This document shows positions 8,353 through 19,701 of a stretch of DNA of 64,000 bases, piece by piece; position 1 is the first letter of the stretch, and every line of letters starts with the position of its first letter. This DNA comes from Hyaloperonospora brassicae (lineage: Eukaryota; Oomycota; Peronosporomycetes; Peronosporales; Peronosporaceae): positions 62,001 to 126,000 of the forward strand of contig CANTFL010000068.1 of assembly GCA_947650285.1 (NCBI GenBank), given 5' to 3'. The notes beneath the pieces were generated by a model that saw only the letters and a program-made list of their open reading frames with translations, was not told the origin of the DNA and ran no database searches. The translations under genes were made by a program, and so were the position numbers.

Positions 8353-11300
8353 GATTTGATCAACAAAGAGCACCTATGCCCTATACATAGATGAACACCC
8401 ATACGAACGAAATACTTGTCTCCTGAGAATGGCTCTTTTCCTCTAAAGGTGAGATAGACTCACACAGCTGTATGTGGAACTTCTGCTCGATTAAGATTCG
8501 CTACGCAGATACCAACTTGCTCATGGTGTGCCGATAAATAGCGGTATTATGCATACATTCGTTCACCATACCTTGAAATGTGTACTGATCATTCAGAATA
8601 TCGGAACTTGACAATAGGAAAAAACTGATGTACAATCAAACAAATAAATATCACGGCGTCTGATGTTAAATTTGCGGGTAAGTATCGAATGTTGTGGTTA
8701 ACATGTAAATAAAAGACGACCAGTCTTGTGGACGACGCAACTCGTGGGAGTTCGTGATCGCCAAGACATTTACATTTGCATGGACGTTGTGTGATCGATC
8801 CGGTAATTGTAGATGGAGCAAGGGCATTTCACAGCTATTGTGCTCGTTTCGGTACGTTCGGACTTCGATGGACTGAGAATTCGATAGCGTTGCAGAGTTT
8901 ACGGTTCTTCAGAAAGATGCCAAGGTGCTTTACTTGCAGGATCCTGGATATGTTGGCGCGTGTTGAAGGTGTCGTACTCGATCGTGTGTGGTGTGCGAAT
9001 GCTTGTAGCAGCACATGTCAGGCGGTGGGTTGACCGTGAGCTGAGATAGTGTCTCCTTTTCAACGACAACGCTCCATCGGATATCACGGATGGCTCAAAG
9101 TGTGTGCCAATGTCGTAGCCAAGTTGCAGTCACCTAAAACGACGGCCAAGATGCAATCGATGTATACTAAGGTCCTCCCGACAGGCAAAGAGTGCTACCG
9201 CTGCTAACATCAGCAAAGTACAAGCAAGCCCTTGTGTCGAGCCGTAGGAAGAAGAAAACCGACTTACTGCCATAGGCTGTGGAAAAGATGCCTGGGCCGT
9301 GTAATCGGTTGCCGCTGCCGTCAAGTGCTGCGACCGCACAGGAAATGTTCGCTTACTCTCATGCCCTATCCGACTGCTACCGAGATGGAGAAGAAGAAAG
9401 ACAGGTTGAAGGTAAGGCAACAGGCAAACACAACGGGCACACCGACCAAATCACAATTGGCGGTCGAAGTGTACTTCGTTCCTTCCCGCGTAAGCATACG
9501 ATCAATGACGACAAAGTGTTTTGTACGTACTGTGGTGCGATGTGCCAAGCCGCATGTGAACAAAGAACTATGTCGGCGAAGTTCTTATGCCCAATGCGAC
9601 TGTACCTTTAGGACTGTTTACGACAGAACAAACTTGATGGACGCTTCCCCTATCATGTTTCAAATAGTAAAAACAAAACGGAGAACAGCTTTGCAAACAG
9701 AGCAATGTGTCTGCACATCGCTGTGTGCAACATACTCGGCAATCTTTGCGAATGAGGAAACAATAGTTGGGTTGGTCAACCTGTCGTGGTAGCCTGAAGG
9801 GATACCGAGTCTGAACGATAAATGAGAGAAAGGATGGTAGTGACAGGCTTACAAAGTGAGCCTTGCATACGACAGCGTATATACGATTCTTGATGCTACT
9901 GCTTTGCCAAAGCCGTGAGCTTGCATTTACCTGACTCTGACAATCGCAAGACGCTATGTGGTGCTGTCGTCTCCCTGCTCTCCTTACCCATTATCGTTGC
10001 TGCACTTGCTTTATATGTGCGCTAGGCGTGTGGTATACATACGAAACTAAATCCGATCGCAAACCTCTTCCCGGCTCCGACATCGTCGTGGAAACGGTAA
10101 TGCAGCCGCAGTCTTTAGAATTGCAGGGATGCGGGGCATCGGCGATTGCCACAGCTGAGACTACGATGTGCTCACAAGCTCTCTGCGATTGTGGCTTTAG
10201 GCACACGCCGTTTAGCAACAGAGTCGAGACACGGCATGATTTTGTACAGGATACGAACAAGGCTGTATCTGGTGGATGCATTGAGAACAACCTCTTGCCG
10301 CTATGGTCCAGGACTGATGCCCATGTCGACATTCGGTGTCAATGGCACAATGCCGAACCTTCACTAGGACGAAGCAATTGTGAGACGCTGCCAAACGTTG
10401 CAACCAGGTCTTTGAGCTATACAAGTCAGTTCTCCTCTCGTCAGCACGAAAGTCTAAACTTTGCTCCAGATGAAGTTTTCCATATCGTGGTAACAACGCA
10501 CTCCCATCGTCATACCTGCGTCTTGCTTGCTACAGTCTAGATGCTGGCGCATATTCTAGCGCGTGGCGAGCAGGCGTGAACAATGAACATGTCAATTAAG
10601 GTCGCAGAGCAACACCGAGTTTACGCTTGCTGATCTGTGTATACCGTGGTCTGTTCTAATAAGACCATGTCGAAGTCTATGGCGTCGACTCGATGGTTCC
10701 TAGTCCAGCCAAGCTGTGCTAGTAGTAGTGACGGCTGCATGCGTTTATCTTCAGACTCATCGCTATGAATTGTATTTTTAGTAGCACTCTCGGCGCCACG
10801 AACTGCTGCAAGTTTAACATAGTAGAAGTCGATTGTGCGTATTGATATCCATCTACATCGACAACAAGAAGTAATCGTAAGACGGGAGCAAATGCTGACA
10901 TCGATGGGAACTAACGTGATGTTGTGACATCACAACCCGACTTCGATTTGCAGTCCATAAAGTAATCGTAGATATGCGTTGGAAACGGTCGTCCACTCGA
11001 TACCTCTTGCAACACTACACAGCAGTATCAATGACAATTAGAAGTAAATGGCTTTGGTAGAGTTCCATGCCGCAGGTGCGTGTTTTCTTACATGCAGTAG
11101 CTGATGTGCGTAGTGTATAACGTCGCCAACGAGGTACCTCTTGCAACTAGCAGATCTCATGTAGCAACAGCGATGGCTATGGTCAAGTGGGTTAGACTAT
11201 CTTAGACTACTGAACTGTCCTACAAATGTTATTTGCCGACAAGCATTACTCTTCTCAACGAGTATCACTTGTCATAGTCGGCTTCATGTGATCGCTTACT

Positions 11301-12280
11301 GACAGAGCGAACACTCGTGTCCTGCAAACGTGAACGTAGATATTGGAAAGCCAAGCAATGTACTTCATTGAGCTGAACATGACGTTTGATGCCGTGTAAA
11401 GTGTGTTTGTGTATGGGTAAGTGAGCTCGGCTATGTTAGTTGCATGAAAGCACTTGCATGTTCCCAGGACTACCGTAGCAATATCCGCCAAGCAGTGTCA
11501 GATACCTACAGTCGTCAGTTCTACGACGTGATCAACTCGAGTCGATGCTTGGACCTTCAGCGAATCCACACTCTACTGCAGCATGTCCTGACCCATCAGC
11601 CGCAAGCGTCTGGAGTATGTCAAGACCGTATGGTCGTCAGCGAGCGATCCACTCGATGTATCTGATAAACATGTACGCCGGACGAGACGAGAAGTGTACG
11701 CAATAGACGAAATGGGTGTGACGTGCTCAGACGCTGTTTCTGTCGTGCTACAACACTACACTCTGCTAATAACACGCGCATTAGCATATCTGCATTATCG
11801 AAAGCTTACGGACTACGGACTACGGACTGCTTCCCTAAAGTCCCTATTCTTTTTCCCTATACTACAAATGATCGACCGGCATTTTACTGCGTGTTATAGA
11901 GACCATTGCTCACATCTCCACTCAGCTGTTTTCGTTCTTATACATCGTCAGCTCGACATGTTTTGGCTGCACTCTTGTCATGAAGTCGAACATGACGACC
12001 ACACTTTCTTCATGTGGCGCAAGCACGATGGTCCATCGCGATGTCGCGTCCTTCTTCCCGCCAATGTCCATCAGCTTCCACTCGCTTCGAACCACCGCGC
12101 GGTCGTAACCAGTATGATCGTTCCATCATGTACGTCCTCTTTGTGCCGCAACAGACTTTCTTCTTGTTTTCTTCTGTTCTTCTATGTGTACCTTGATCTC
12201 ATCCTCGCAAAAGCAAAGAAACCGTAACGTGACGATGCTCGGAGATGGCGTTGCCAAGGTGGCAAAACTTGGCCGGTCAT
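8353..12280. other. Intergenic, no gene recognised
   Basis: The first ~150 bp beside 8352 must hold the U1 promoter, but I could not assign a proximal element with confidence. The rest has no recognisable protein, RNA or transposon. Short frames occur on both strands; the only notable one that starts with ATG is 9956-10540. Near 11811-11828 a short unit (acggactacggactacggact) is tandemly repeated. Confidence 0.5.
9956..10540 (+). CDS. Hypothetical ORF, 194 aa, doubtful
   Basis: An ATG-initiated open frame of 194 codons in otherwise empty DNA. The N-terminus is Cys-rich and hydrophobic (MWCCRLPALL, CCTCFICALG), so it could be read as a signal peptide. No conserved domain, RxLR or EER motif is visible. 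Composition is mixed and there is no neighbour to support it. It may be a chance frame; expression or conservation would be needed to keep it. Confidence 0.15.
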   Translation: MWCCRLPALLTHYRCCTCFICALGVWYTYETKSDRKPLPGSDIVVETVMQPQSLELQGCGASAIATAETTMCSQALCDCGFRHTPFSNRVETRHDFVQDTNKAVSGGCIENNLLPLWSRTDAHVDIRCQWHNAEPSLGRSNCETLPNVATRSLSYTSQFSSRQHESLNFAPDEVFHIVVTTHSHRHTCVLLATV

Positions 12281-14350
12281 CTATTCAGCAGAGCTCTGGA
12301 GTCCTGCTTGCTGCTTGTGTGTCTGCAAGTTTACCTGATCGCGTACTTGCGACGCCTTGCGCAGCAGCTGAATCATCTGCTCCTTCAACACTGTGTCTTC
12401 TTTCTGTCGTTCGCGGCCCTGTACAACCATCGACGTCTCCGAGTAGCTGCTCAGTGGCACGAGGTCCGACGACTCGACCGTGTTAGTCGTTTGACCGCCA
12501 TGCTGCCGCGCCGGGACCAGCTGAGACGACGCCATGGCGCGCGCAACCTTATTCTGCGCCTCCCGTCGCTCCTGCACCATGACCATTGCCAAGTGTGCCA
12601 AGTTCTGCATCGTGGCAATCTGCGACTCCTGCAGCGACTCACGAGGTGCTGTATCCAACACACACACTGCACCAACGCACTCGTTGTCCACCGTAAACAG
12701 TGGCGCGCCAGCCAAAAAACGCACCCCAAGCGGACCCGTCACGAACGGGTTCGACCTAAACCGCGGGTCCTGCAACGTGTCCATCACCACAAGCGGTCGC
12801 TGATCGCGTACGGGGTACTCGCAAAAGCTAAAGTCGCGCGGCACCTCCGACTCTTTGACGTTCACGGCACTCTTAAACCACTGGCGGTTCTCGTCCACAA
12901 GGCTAACAACAGCGTACTTGCACGCCAGCGTCTGGGCGGCCAAGTCACACAGCGTGTCGTAAATGTCCACCTGCTCTTCCGTATTGGCGCCCGTGCCCTT
13001 CTCCTGCACATCAATGCGCAGTCGCTCCATCAACGCATTCACCATCGCTTTGCTCTCTTCATCCCGTGCCGCGAGCTGCTGCAGCCAGGCAATGCCCACG
13101 AGATCCGGCACGGTCGACACTTGAGCACCCGGCAGCGCCAACGCATACTCTTCCACTGCATCTCGCAACACGGCATTGTCCACACCCTTTGGAAACACCA
13201 CTCCTTCGGCCGACACGCGATGACCAGCACCAGTAGCACCACCAGCAGCAGCAGCAGCAGCCGCAGTAGCTCCCGACACTGCCGGTCCCCCATCCGTCGT
13301 CTCATTCTTCTCCAGCGCGTGCAGCGCACTCGTCGACGTGCCGTCCATACAGGCTTTGCACACACGGAGCGTCGTCAGCCCCACCGACTGCAAGTTGACG
13401 CTCTTGTAGACCGAACAGACGCGGCAGATGATCTCGCCACAGGCACGACAGTGGTGTTTCCGCCGCGTGTTCGTAAACGTCTTGAGGCACAAGTGGCAGC
13501 ACGCGCGGTCCTTGTCGCTGACCCACGTGGGCACGCGGCGCTTCGTGAGCTCTTTCGAGATGCGTCGGCGGCTAATGGCCTCTTCAATAACGCCGACCGA
13601 CTCGGCCCAGTGCGCCAGCAGCGCGCGGTGCCAGCGCCGCTGGGCGCGCACGCCGGGCGGCTGCCGGATGCTGCAGACGAACGTGGCTTCGACCCCACTG
13701 TCGTCGACGTGCGGCCGAAAGACAAAGCCGCACATGGACACCGACGCGCGCTCGAGGCGGTGCGAGTCGTACAGCACGGGACACTCTGCTTGGTCGATCG
13801 ACTCGTAGAGGCAGACGCCCACAGACGCGGCAGCTGTTGCCGTCGCACTACTGTCGGCGACGGGGCCCGTCAGGACGTCGGCCGACACGACGCCGACGTA
13901 CTCGAGCAAGCAAAAGTCGAGCCCGACGTGGCCCCCGAGCGTCGCGACGCTCTTCTTCGTGCGCGCAGCGGTCCACTTGATACTGAGCGCCTCGGCGTCG
14001 TTCTGCGCCTGGTGGAAGAGCACTGCGGCGTCGCCAAAGCACTCGCGCAGCTGCAGCTGCATGAGCGCGCGGTAGTCGGGCGTCGCGGGCGCGCGGAAGA
14101 CGCTCATGACGTCGTCCAGCGGCGCGCGGACGGTCGCGACCGCGCGGATCGAGTACGTGAGGCCGCCCTTCTGCCGGTCTTCGCACAGCTGCACGCCTTT
14201 GCGCTCCGAGAGCATTGTCCACTCGACGTCGGGCTGGCGCACGAGGTCGGGCACGAGCGAGCGCGCCCAGAGGAGGAGCTCGGTCTGCTCGGCGGCGGAC
14301 AGCGCGGGCGACGGGAAGAAGCCGCTGCGCAGGGGGAGCGACCGCACCAT
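12281..14350 (-). CDS. START-like / FYVE zinc finger / GAF domain protein, 689 aa
   Basis: A single-exon gene. The start is ATG 14350 (MVRSLPLRSG); the frame is open a little further up but only from TTG. Residues ~1-255 form the START-like lipid-binding region common in oomycete FYVE proteins. Residues ~270-335 are a FYVE finger with the WxxD motif (WVSD), the CxxC pairs (CHLC, CRACG) and the basic RRKHHCRACG motif that binds phosphatidylinositol 3-phosphate on endosomes. A Gly/Ala linker follows. A GAF domain covers ~430-575 (FLAGAPLFTVDNECVGAVCV). The C-terminus is Gln-rich and probably coiled. The expected site is endosomal membranes, with the GAF part sensing a small ligand, but the ligand and role are unknown. 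The family is expanded in oomycetes. It is divergently arranged with the TUP1-like gene. Confidence 0.9.
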   Translation of the reverse strand: MVRSLPLRSGFFPSPALSAAEQTELLLWARSLVPDLVRQPDVEWTMLSERKGVQLCEDRQKGGLTYSIRAVATVRAPLDDVMSVFRAPATPDYRALMQLQLRECFGDAAVLFHQAQNDAEALSIKWTAARTKKSVATLGGHVGLDFCLLEYVGVVSADVLTGPVADSSATATAAASVGVCLYESIDQAECPVLYDSHRLERASVSMCGFVFRPHVDDSGVEATFVCSIRQPPGVRAQRRWHRALLAHWAESVGVIEEAISRRRISKELTKRRVPTWVSDKDRACCHLCLKTFTNTRRKHHCRACGEIICRVCSVYKSVNLQSVGLTTLRVCKACMDGTSTSALHALEKNETTDGGPAVSGATAAAAAAAGGATGAGHRVSAEGVVFPKGVDNAVLRDAVEEYALALPGAQVSTVPDLVGIAWLQQLAARDEESKAMVNALMERLRIDVQEKGTGANTEEQVDIYDTLCDLAAQTLACKYAVVSLVDENRQWFKSAVNVKESEVPRDFSFCEYPVRDQRPLVVMDTLQDPRFRSNPFVTGPLGVRFLAGAPLFTVDNECVGAVCVLDTAPRESLQESQIATMQNLAHLAMVMVQERREAQNKVARAMASSQLVPARQHGGQTTNTVESSDLVPLSSYSETSMVVQGRERQKEDTVLKEQMIQLLRKASQVRDQVNLQTHKQQAGLQSSAE

Positions 14351-16621
14351 CCGAGGGCGAGTGGGCAAGTGGAGAAGTGGGGGGACGGGGGGGGACGGGG
14401 GGGCGTGTCGAGCGTTGGATGTCGGGGTGGAAGTGGCGGGGCGACTGGCGTTTTGGCGGGCGGGTGTGGGCGGATGTAAGTGGACGCGAGTGGACGCGAG
14501 TGGACGGCCGTGTCGGATTGTAGGGAGGTGTGATGTGGATTGTAAGTGTCGTGGGGGTATTAATAGAACGAGTTATATCGACGTGAAAGGACATTTAGGT
14601 GTATGTTTGTGTGAGTGTGTGTGCGTTGTGTGTGTGTGTGTGTGTACCGGAGCGACGATTGGGCGACTGGCTGTATTGTTGCGCGGTCGTGGGTTGTTTT
14701 TGTTGTTGTGGAAGATGATATCGACTTGAAGGGGTGAGGAGAGACGAGACGGTATAATCTGTGGCAAATGAGTGGGGCATACCGAGAGAGAGAGAGAGAG
14801 AGAGAGCGCGTGTCTGTTGGTCGTTGATTGGTGTGTATTTGTGTGCGTGTCTCTCTCCTGCTGTCTCGAAAACATTGCGCTGCTCGACCCGTGACGACTG
14901 CCCGACTGGCGGCGCAAGTCGTCTATACCGCACGATAATGATGCAAGATGTCGCCCCGCTTGTGGGCCCAGCGACCGGTCCGTCCCTTGCTGACGGCCGA
15001 TGGCAGGTGTTTTCGTGTGTAGCACGAGGTCGTTTTTCGATTGCCATGCGGTGGAGTACCACCACCACAGGGCATTGCACAGACAAGCGATGCGCGAGTC
15101 ACGCGACGGATGTGGTCTTATTCGACGCAGCGGGCGTTCGTTGTCGGGCAGAGCCGCGCGTTGTCGACTGTAGCCATGTGGGGAAGGGCCGGCAAGAGCG
15201 ATGCGCTGGAGGAAAAAAAACACAAGACTTGGCGTAGACTGTATGTACTAAGCAGGACGATCGACAAAGGCACACAATGTGAGGCTCTCCGATCGACTCG
15301 ACCAACGAGAGCGATCATCGAAGGGAGGGCCGATGGACCAATCGGGGAGCAGTATCTTTCGTCACGTTCGACCGTGTGCGTGTGTGTACCCATATCAGTC
15401 GTCTGGTGATGACGACTCGTGGGTTGGCCCTGTTGTTCTCGAGCGAAATCGATGGTGAGAGAGCACTGATCAGCTTGCATCAAGTAGACTCGACTGAAGG
15501 CCTGACCGTCTTAAGTTCGAAACATAGAGTCAGTCTTCATATGGTATTCGTTCCTCTGGAAGATACGAATGCATTTTTCGGGTTAAGAATCGGACAGACA
15601 AAGCCCTGTCCCGGCTTGTCATTCTGTTTACTCACTCGGTCACACCTATCACGTGTCTATGCGGTTTGCAAGCGCGTAAACTCACGTCCGAAAAACGCCG
15701 ATGTGCACATTACATACCGATAGAGAAAAACATAGGGGCAAAATGCGACTCGTACCCTGTACATCACTTGCCAACGGCTTTCATTGTTTATCTCGAGATG
15801 CAGCAGATCTGCCTCCTTTGGCACACATTGAACATGTGGCCGTGTCCTCGAGACCAGCGCAGGCTGTGATTTACGTGCACAATGTTTTGCTAAGCGTTCG
15901 TACGTAGCACGAGTCAACAGCTGGCGCCGTTGTATTCTATGCGGACCAGACCCGAAATGATCTTCTCGGTTGGTTCTTACGTCACCACGCGCAGTTTGCC
16001 TTCAAGAAATAATAGTCCTCGTACTCCTGATATCCAAACGCGCCGCGGCCAGCGGCCTCGTCGCTGCGAGCCGGCCTGGCTTTACCCGTTTGAATTGCAG
16101 AGACCATCACTCTCGGGTCCCCGAGTCCCCCCATCCACCACCCCCTCTCGCTCCGCCTCCTCCCGCCCCCCTTTTCCTCGCTGCGACGGCCATTCTACCG
16201 TTCAGGGGGCAAAGACACACACCCACACAGACAGACAGACACCTAGAGCACGCAAGCAAGAGGTAGGCAGCGGAGGAGCCACGCAGTCTCCAAGCCACCG
16301 ACCGCAAAGGCAACGAACGAAAGCATCCTTTTCCCACCGTGTGCAACCTCGTGCGGCAAGCAACTGCGCGACCGCTGGTGGAAAAGGAAACCCCTACACC
16401 CACTGACCTTCACTCTGCCACCGTCTCTGTCCCGACGAACGACACGTAGCGCGCGCAGTGTCGCATTCACTCTGTACCCACCAGGTGCGTCCCGTGCGCG
16501 CGCGCACCACCAATTCCAAATCTTGTGTCCCCTCCAAAAGGAAACAACAACCCGTAAGTAGTAACCGCGTCCTTTCTTGCTTCCTGTTCCTCCTCGTGCA
16601 GCCACCCCCCCGCGCCTCCCC
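14351..16621. other. Divergent intergenic region between FYVE-GAF and TUP1-like genes
   Basis: No gene was recognised. It contains a TG run (~14620-14645) and a GA run (~14784-14806). It should hold both promoters. A possible 5' UTR intron of the TUP1-like gene lies at 16554-16601: the donor is cc|gtaagt, there is a TAGTAAC branch-like site, and a pyrimidine-rich tract ends in gtgcag. At 48 nt with a branch site close to the donor it is only a candidate. Confidence 0.4.
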
Positions 16622-18977
16622 ATGTACACGTCGTCCGCGCCCGGGCCGACCCGTGGACGCGGCGGGAACCCGAACGCCGTGCCGCCGCCGCCCCAAACGC
16701 AGCAACTCCGCGGCCCGTCCTCGGGCAACCCCGGCGCGCCGCCGCAGCTCGCGACCGCGGCCACGAGTCGCGTCGGCGAGATGCTGGACCAGGTCAAAGT
16801 CGAGTACGAAGCTGCGATCCAGCAGCTGAACATGGCCAAGATGGAGCAGCTCGAAGTCGAGCGCAAGATCCAGTCGCAAGTGGTCGAGATGGACCAGATC
16901 CAGCAGTCGCTCAAGGCGCTCGAAGCCAACCACCGGCGCATCCGCCAGCAGTACGAAGAAGATATGCTGCGCATGCGGCGACAGCTCGAGACGGGCCAAG
17001 GGGGGCCGCAGCTCCCGCCGCAGCAGCAGCAGCAACAGCAGGTGGCGCCGCAGCAGCCCGTGGCCGTCAAGCTCCCGAGTAAGCGCTCGCGCGCAGTGCC
17101 GTCGAGCAACAGCATCCAAGAGGACTCGTCGTCGCTCATGTCGAACCTTGTGGCAGCAGCCACGTCGTCGAACCGCGCGGGCAGCAGCAGTAGCAACAAC
17201 CAACAACAGCAGCAACAGCGAGGAAACGTGGGCTCGCCCGTTCGCGTCGTGCCCGTGCAGCCGGCGTCCCGCAGTCTGCAGCAACTGGGCCAGCAGCCGC
17301 CGCCTTTGCCGCCGCCGCCCCAACAGGGCAACTCGAGCAACGCGCCGCCGCAACTGAGTCCACTGGACACGAACAACGCCAACGCGTCCATGTCGTCGTC
17401 CCGTCGCATGCCGAGTCTGAGCAACGACGTGAACGGCAAAGACCGCGTCGTGAACGCGTCGTCGTCGCCGCCTGCGCTGAAAAAGTCGAAACATAATGGT
17501 GCCGAGTCGAGCATGTCGAGCATGAATGCCAATGGCAAGAGCACGTTGCCGTCTGTGAGCTCTTCGACTGCCGGCAGTGGCAGTAGCGGTGGCAACAGTG
17601 CAATGACGTCCAGTGGCATGCTGTCGCAAGTGTCGAAACTCAATCGGGAACAGGGCTCCACGAGCTCCAACTCGAGCCCAAGAGCTGCGTCGGGTGCGAA
17701 CCAGTCGCAGAGCACAGCGTCGAGCTCGATGAAGACGGAGAACGAAGCTGCGGATAGTCGCGCGGCCATGGGCTCCTCGACGGCGCTGTCTGCAGCAGCA
17801 GGCAACAACACGACGCAGAAGAGCTCGAACACAAAGGCGAGTCGACTGAACTGGAGCTGTGTATATTCGTCCAAGACGAGCATGTCGTATCAGGAATCAG
17901 AGCGCCCAGCGGCCGAGATGCACCAGTCAATGGACCACCAGAGCGTCGTGTGCTGCGTACGTTTTTCGTCGGACGGGACGATGATGGCGTCCGGTTGTCA
18001 CAAGACAGCGCAGGTGTTTGACGTCAAGACTGGCGACCGCAAGTTCCTCGTGTCTCGTCCCGCAGGATCGAACGGACTGACGCCTACATCGCAGGCCAAC
18101 GCTTCGGCTAACGAAGCAGACGACGCGTATGTCCGCGCTGTGTGTTTCTCGCCGGACTGTACAAAGCTAGTGGCTGGCATGCCACAAAATACCATTCGTG
18201 TGTGGGACATTGCATCGAATGAGGAAGGTCCTGCTATGACTGGCCACGAGTCGGAGATTTATTCGCTGGATTACGTAAATGACCTGATCGTGTCTGGATC
18301 GGGCGACCGCAAGGTGCGGCTCTGGGACGCCCGCAACGGGCAATGCAAGAAGATATTCGGCAACGAGAGCGGCGGTCCATCGGATGGCGTGACGTCCGTG
18401 GCGCTGTCACCTGACGGACGACTGTTGGCAGCTGCGTCGCTGGACAAGGTGGTACGGATTTGGGATACAGAGACAGCGCAATTGCTGGATCGCCTGGAAG
18501 GCCACAGCGACTCGGTATACTCGATTGCGTTCTCGCCCGACGGCAAGAACGTGATTTCGGGCTCGCTCGACCGCAACATTATGTTGTGGGATGTGTGCGC
18601 ACAGGGCCGTACGACGACACGACCGCGCATGCTGTTCCAGGGCCACAAAGACTTTGTGCTATCGGTGGCGTACACGCCAGATGGAAGGTGTGTGTCGTTT
18701 GCTGTTGTTTGTGTCATTTTGCTGGTGGTGGTGAGCGCATGACTGATTGCTTTGTGGTGTCTGTTGTTTGCTGTTTGCCATTAGATGGTTGATGTCCGGC
18801 TCCAAAGACCGGTCGGTGGTGTTCTGGGATCCGCGTTCGTCGCGCTCGGTGCTAACGCTAACGGGTTACCGAAATTCGGTCATAAGTGTGGCGTCGTCCC
18901 CAGCGTCCCCCTACTTTGCAACGGGAAGTGGCGACTGCTTTGCCGTGATCTGGAAGTATCAGTGTCAGACATTTTAA
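16622..18977 (+). CDS. TUP1-like transcriptional corepressor (Tup_N + WD40), 752 aa
   Basis: Exons are 16622-18687 and 18785-18977. The 97-nt intron (GTGTGT...TTAG) splits an Arg codon in the last propeller blades; the joined length is 753 codons, in frame. The start is the first ATG ([10 protein letters not shown]). Residues ~50-125 form a Tup_N-like helix ([20 protein letters not shown], then ...[15 protein letters not shown]) that would tetramerise and bind a Cyc8/Ssn6 partner. Then come a polyQ run and a long Ser/Asn/Gln-rich linker. From ~residue 405 there are about seven WD40 repeats ([43 protein letters not shown]). TUP1 represses transcription through DNA-bound factors and histones. 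Confidence is high for family and lower for the exact ATG. Confidence 0.93.
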
Positions 18978-19701
18978 ATATACAAGGAGGGCGGACGCTG
19001 CTGAAGTCGACGCCACGCCGTGCAGCACTCTCCACAGCACGAGCGACCAAGTGGTCCAGCGAGCGATGCGGGCGATCAGCAGCTGTTGCTTCTCGTCAGC
19101 ACGCCAGCGTGTTGACGGTGTTGTCCCACTGGGTATACGAGCGCGCGTGCGTGACGACGGAGATTGGCAACAGTAGACGAAAAGGAGGCAGAGGTGGTGG
19201 ATCGAATCGAGACAGAAGAAAAAAAGAGATATGACATGTGTGCAAGTGGCCACCGAACGAACCGTAGGCAGAGAGGCGCAGGATCGATCGTCGTCGCGCG
19301 TGCTGTTGTGGCACGTGGTAACGCGGTGGTGTCTGCAATGAGTTGAAAGACATGGGATAGGATAGTGCGTGTGTATATGCAACGACGTGTGCAATGGACA
19401 TGTTTTCACACAGTGTTACTCGCGACCAGTAGTGCTGTTAGCTGGTTGTCGTTCCGTCCGCCGTCCACTTCCGTTCCGCCGTCCGCCGTCCACTTCCCTT
19501 TCGCCGTCCGCCGTCTCTTCCCCCGAGACTCATTCACGCCCATCAGTCCGGCGCCACCTCTTTCGTCTCTGCTTACACCACAGCCAATCAAAACGCTCAA
19601 TTCGTCAACCCATCCGACGACATCCACAAACGAGAAGGAACAACTCGAGACAGAGGACAAAGAGAGAGAGAGAGAGCGCGAGCGAGCGACACGCGCGACG
19701 C
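18978..19701. other. Intergenic, no gene recognised
   Basis: Holds the TUP1-like 3' end and the promoter and leader of the next plus-strand gene. A short tandem duplication of a ~20-bp unit built on ccgtccgccgtccacttcc occurs near 19455-19495, and a GA run near 19657-19675. No conserved RNA or protein was seen. Confidence 0.4.

Noticed and set aside
1700..8360. U2 snRNA sequence, expected next to a Utopia element
   Set aside because: I searched by eye for the U2 5' domain and branch-pairing segment on both strands at both ends and found none; the linked RNA gene is U1.
12245..14479. A 744-codon plus-strand frame
   Set aside because: It is antisense to the FYVE-GAF gene, starts at no clear ATG and has no domain; it comes from GC-rich codon use on the other strand.
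16243..17883. A 546-codon minus-strand frame over the TUP1-like gene
   Set aside because: It is Cys/Leu/Ser-rich low-complexity sequence opposite to the Gln/Ser-rich linker of a well-supported gene.
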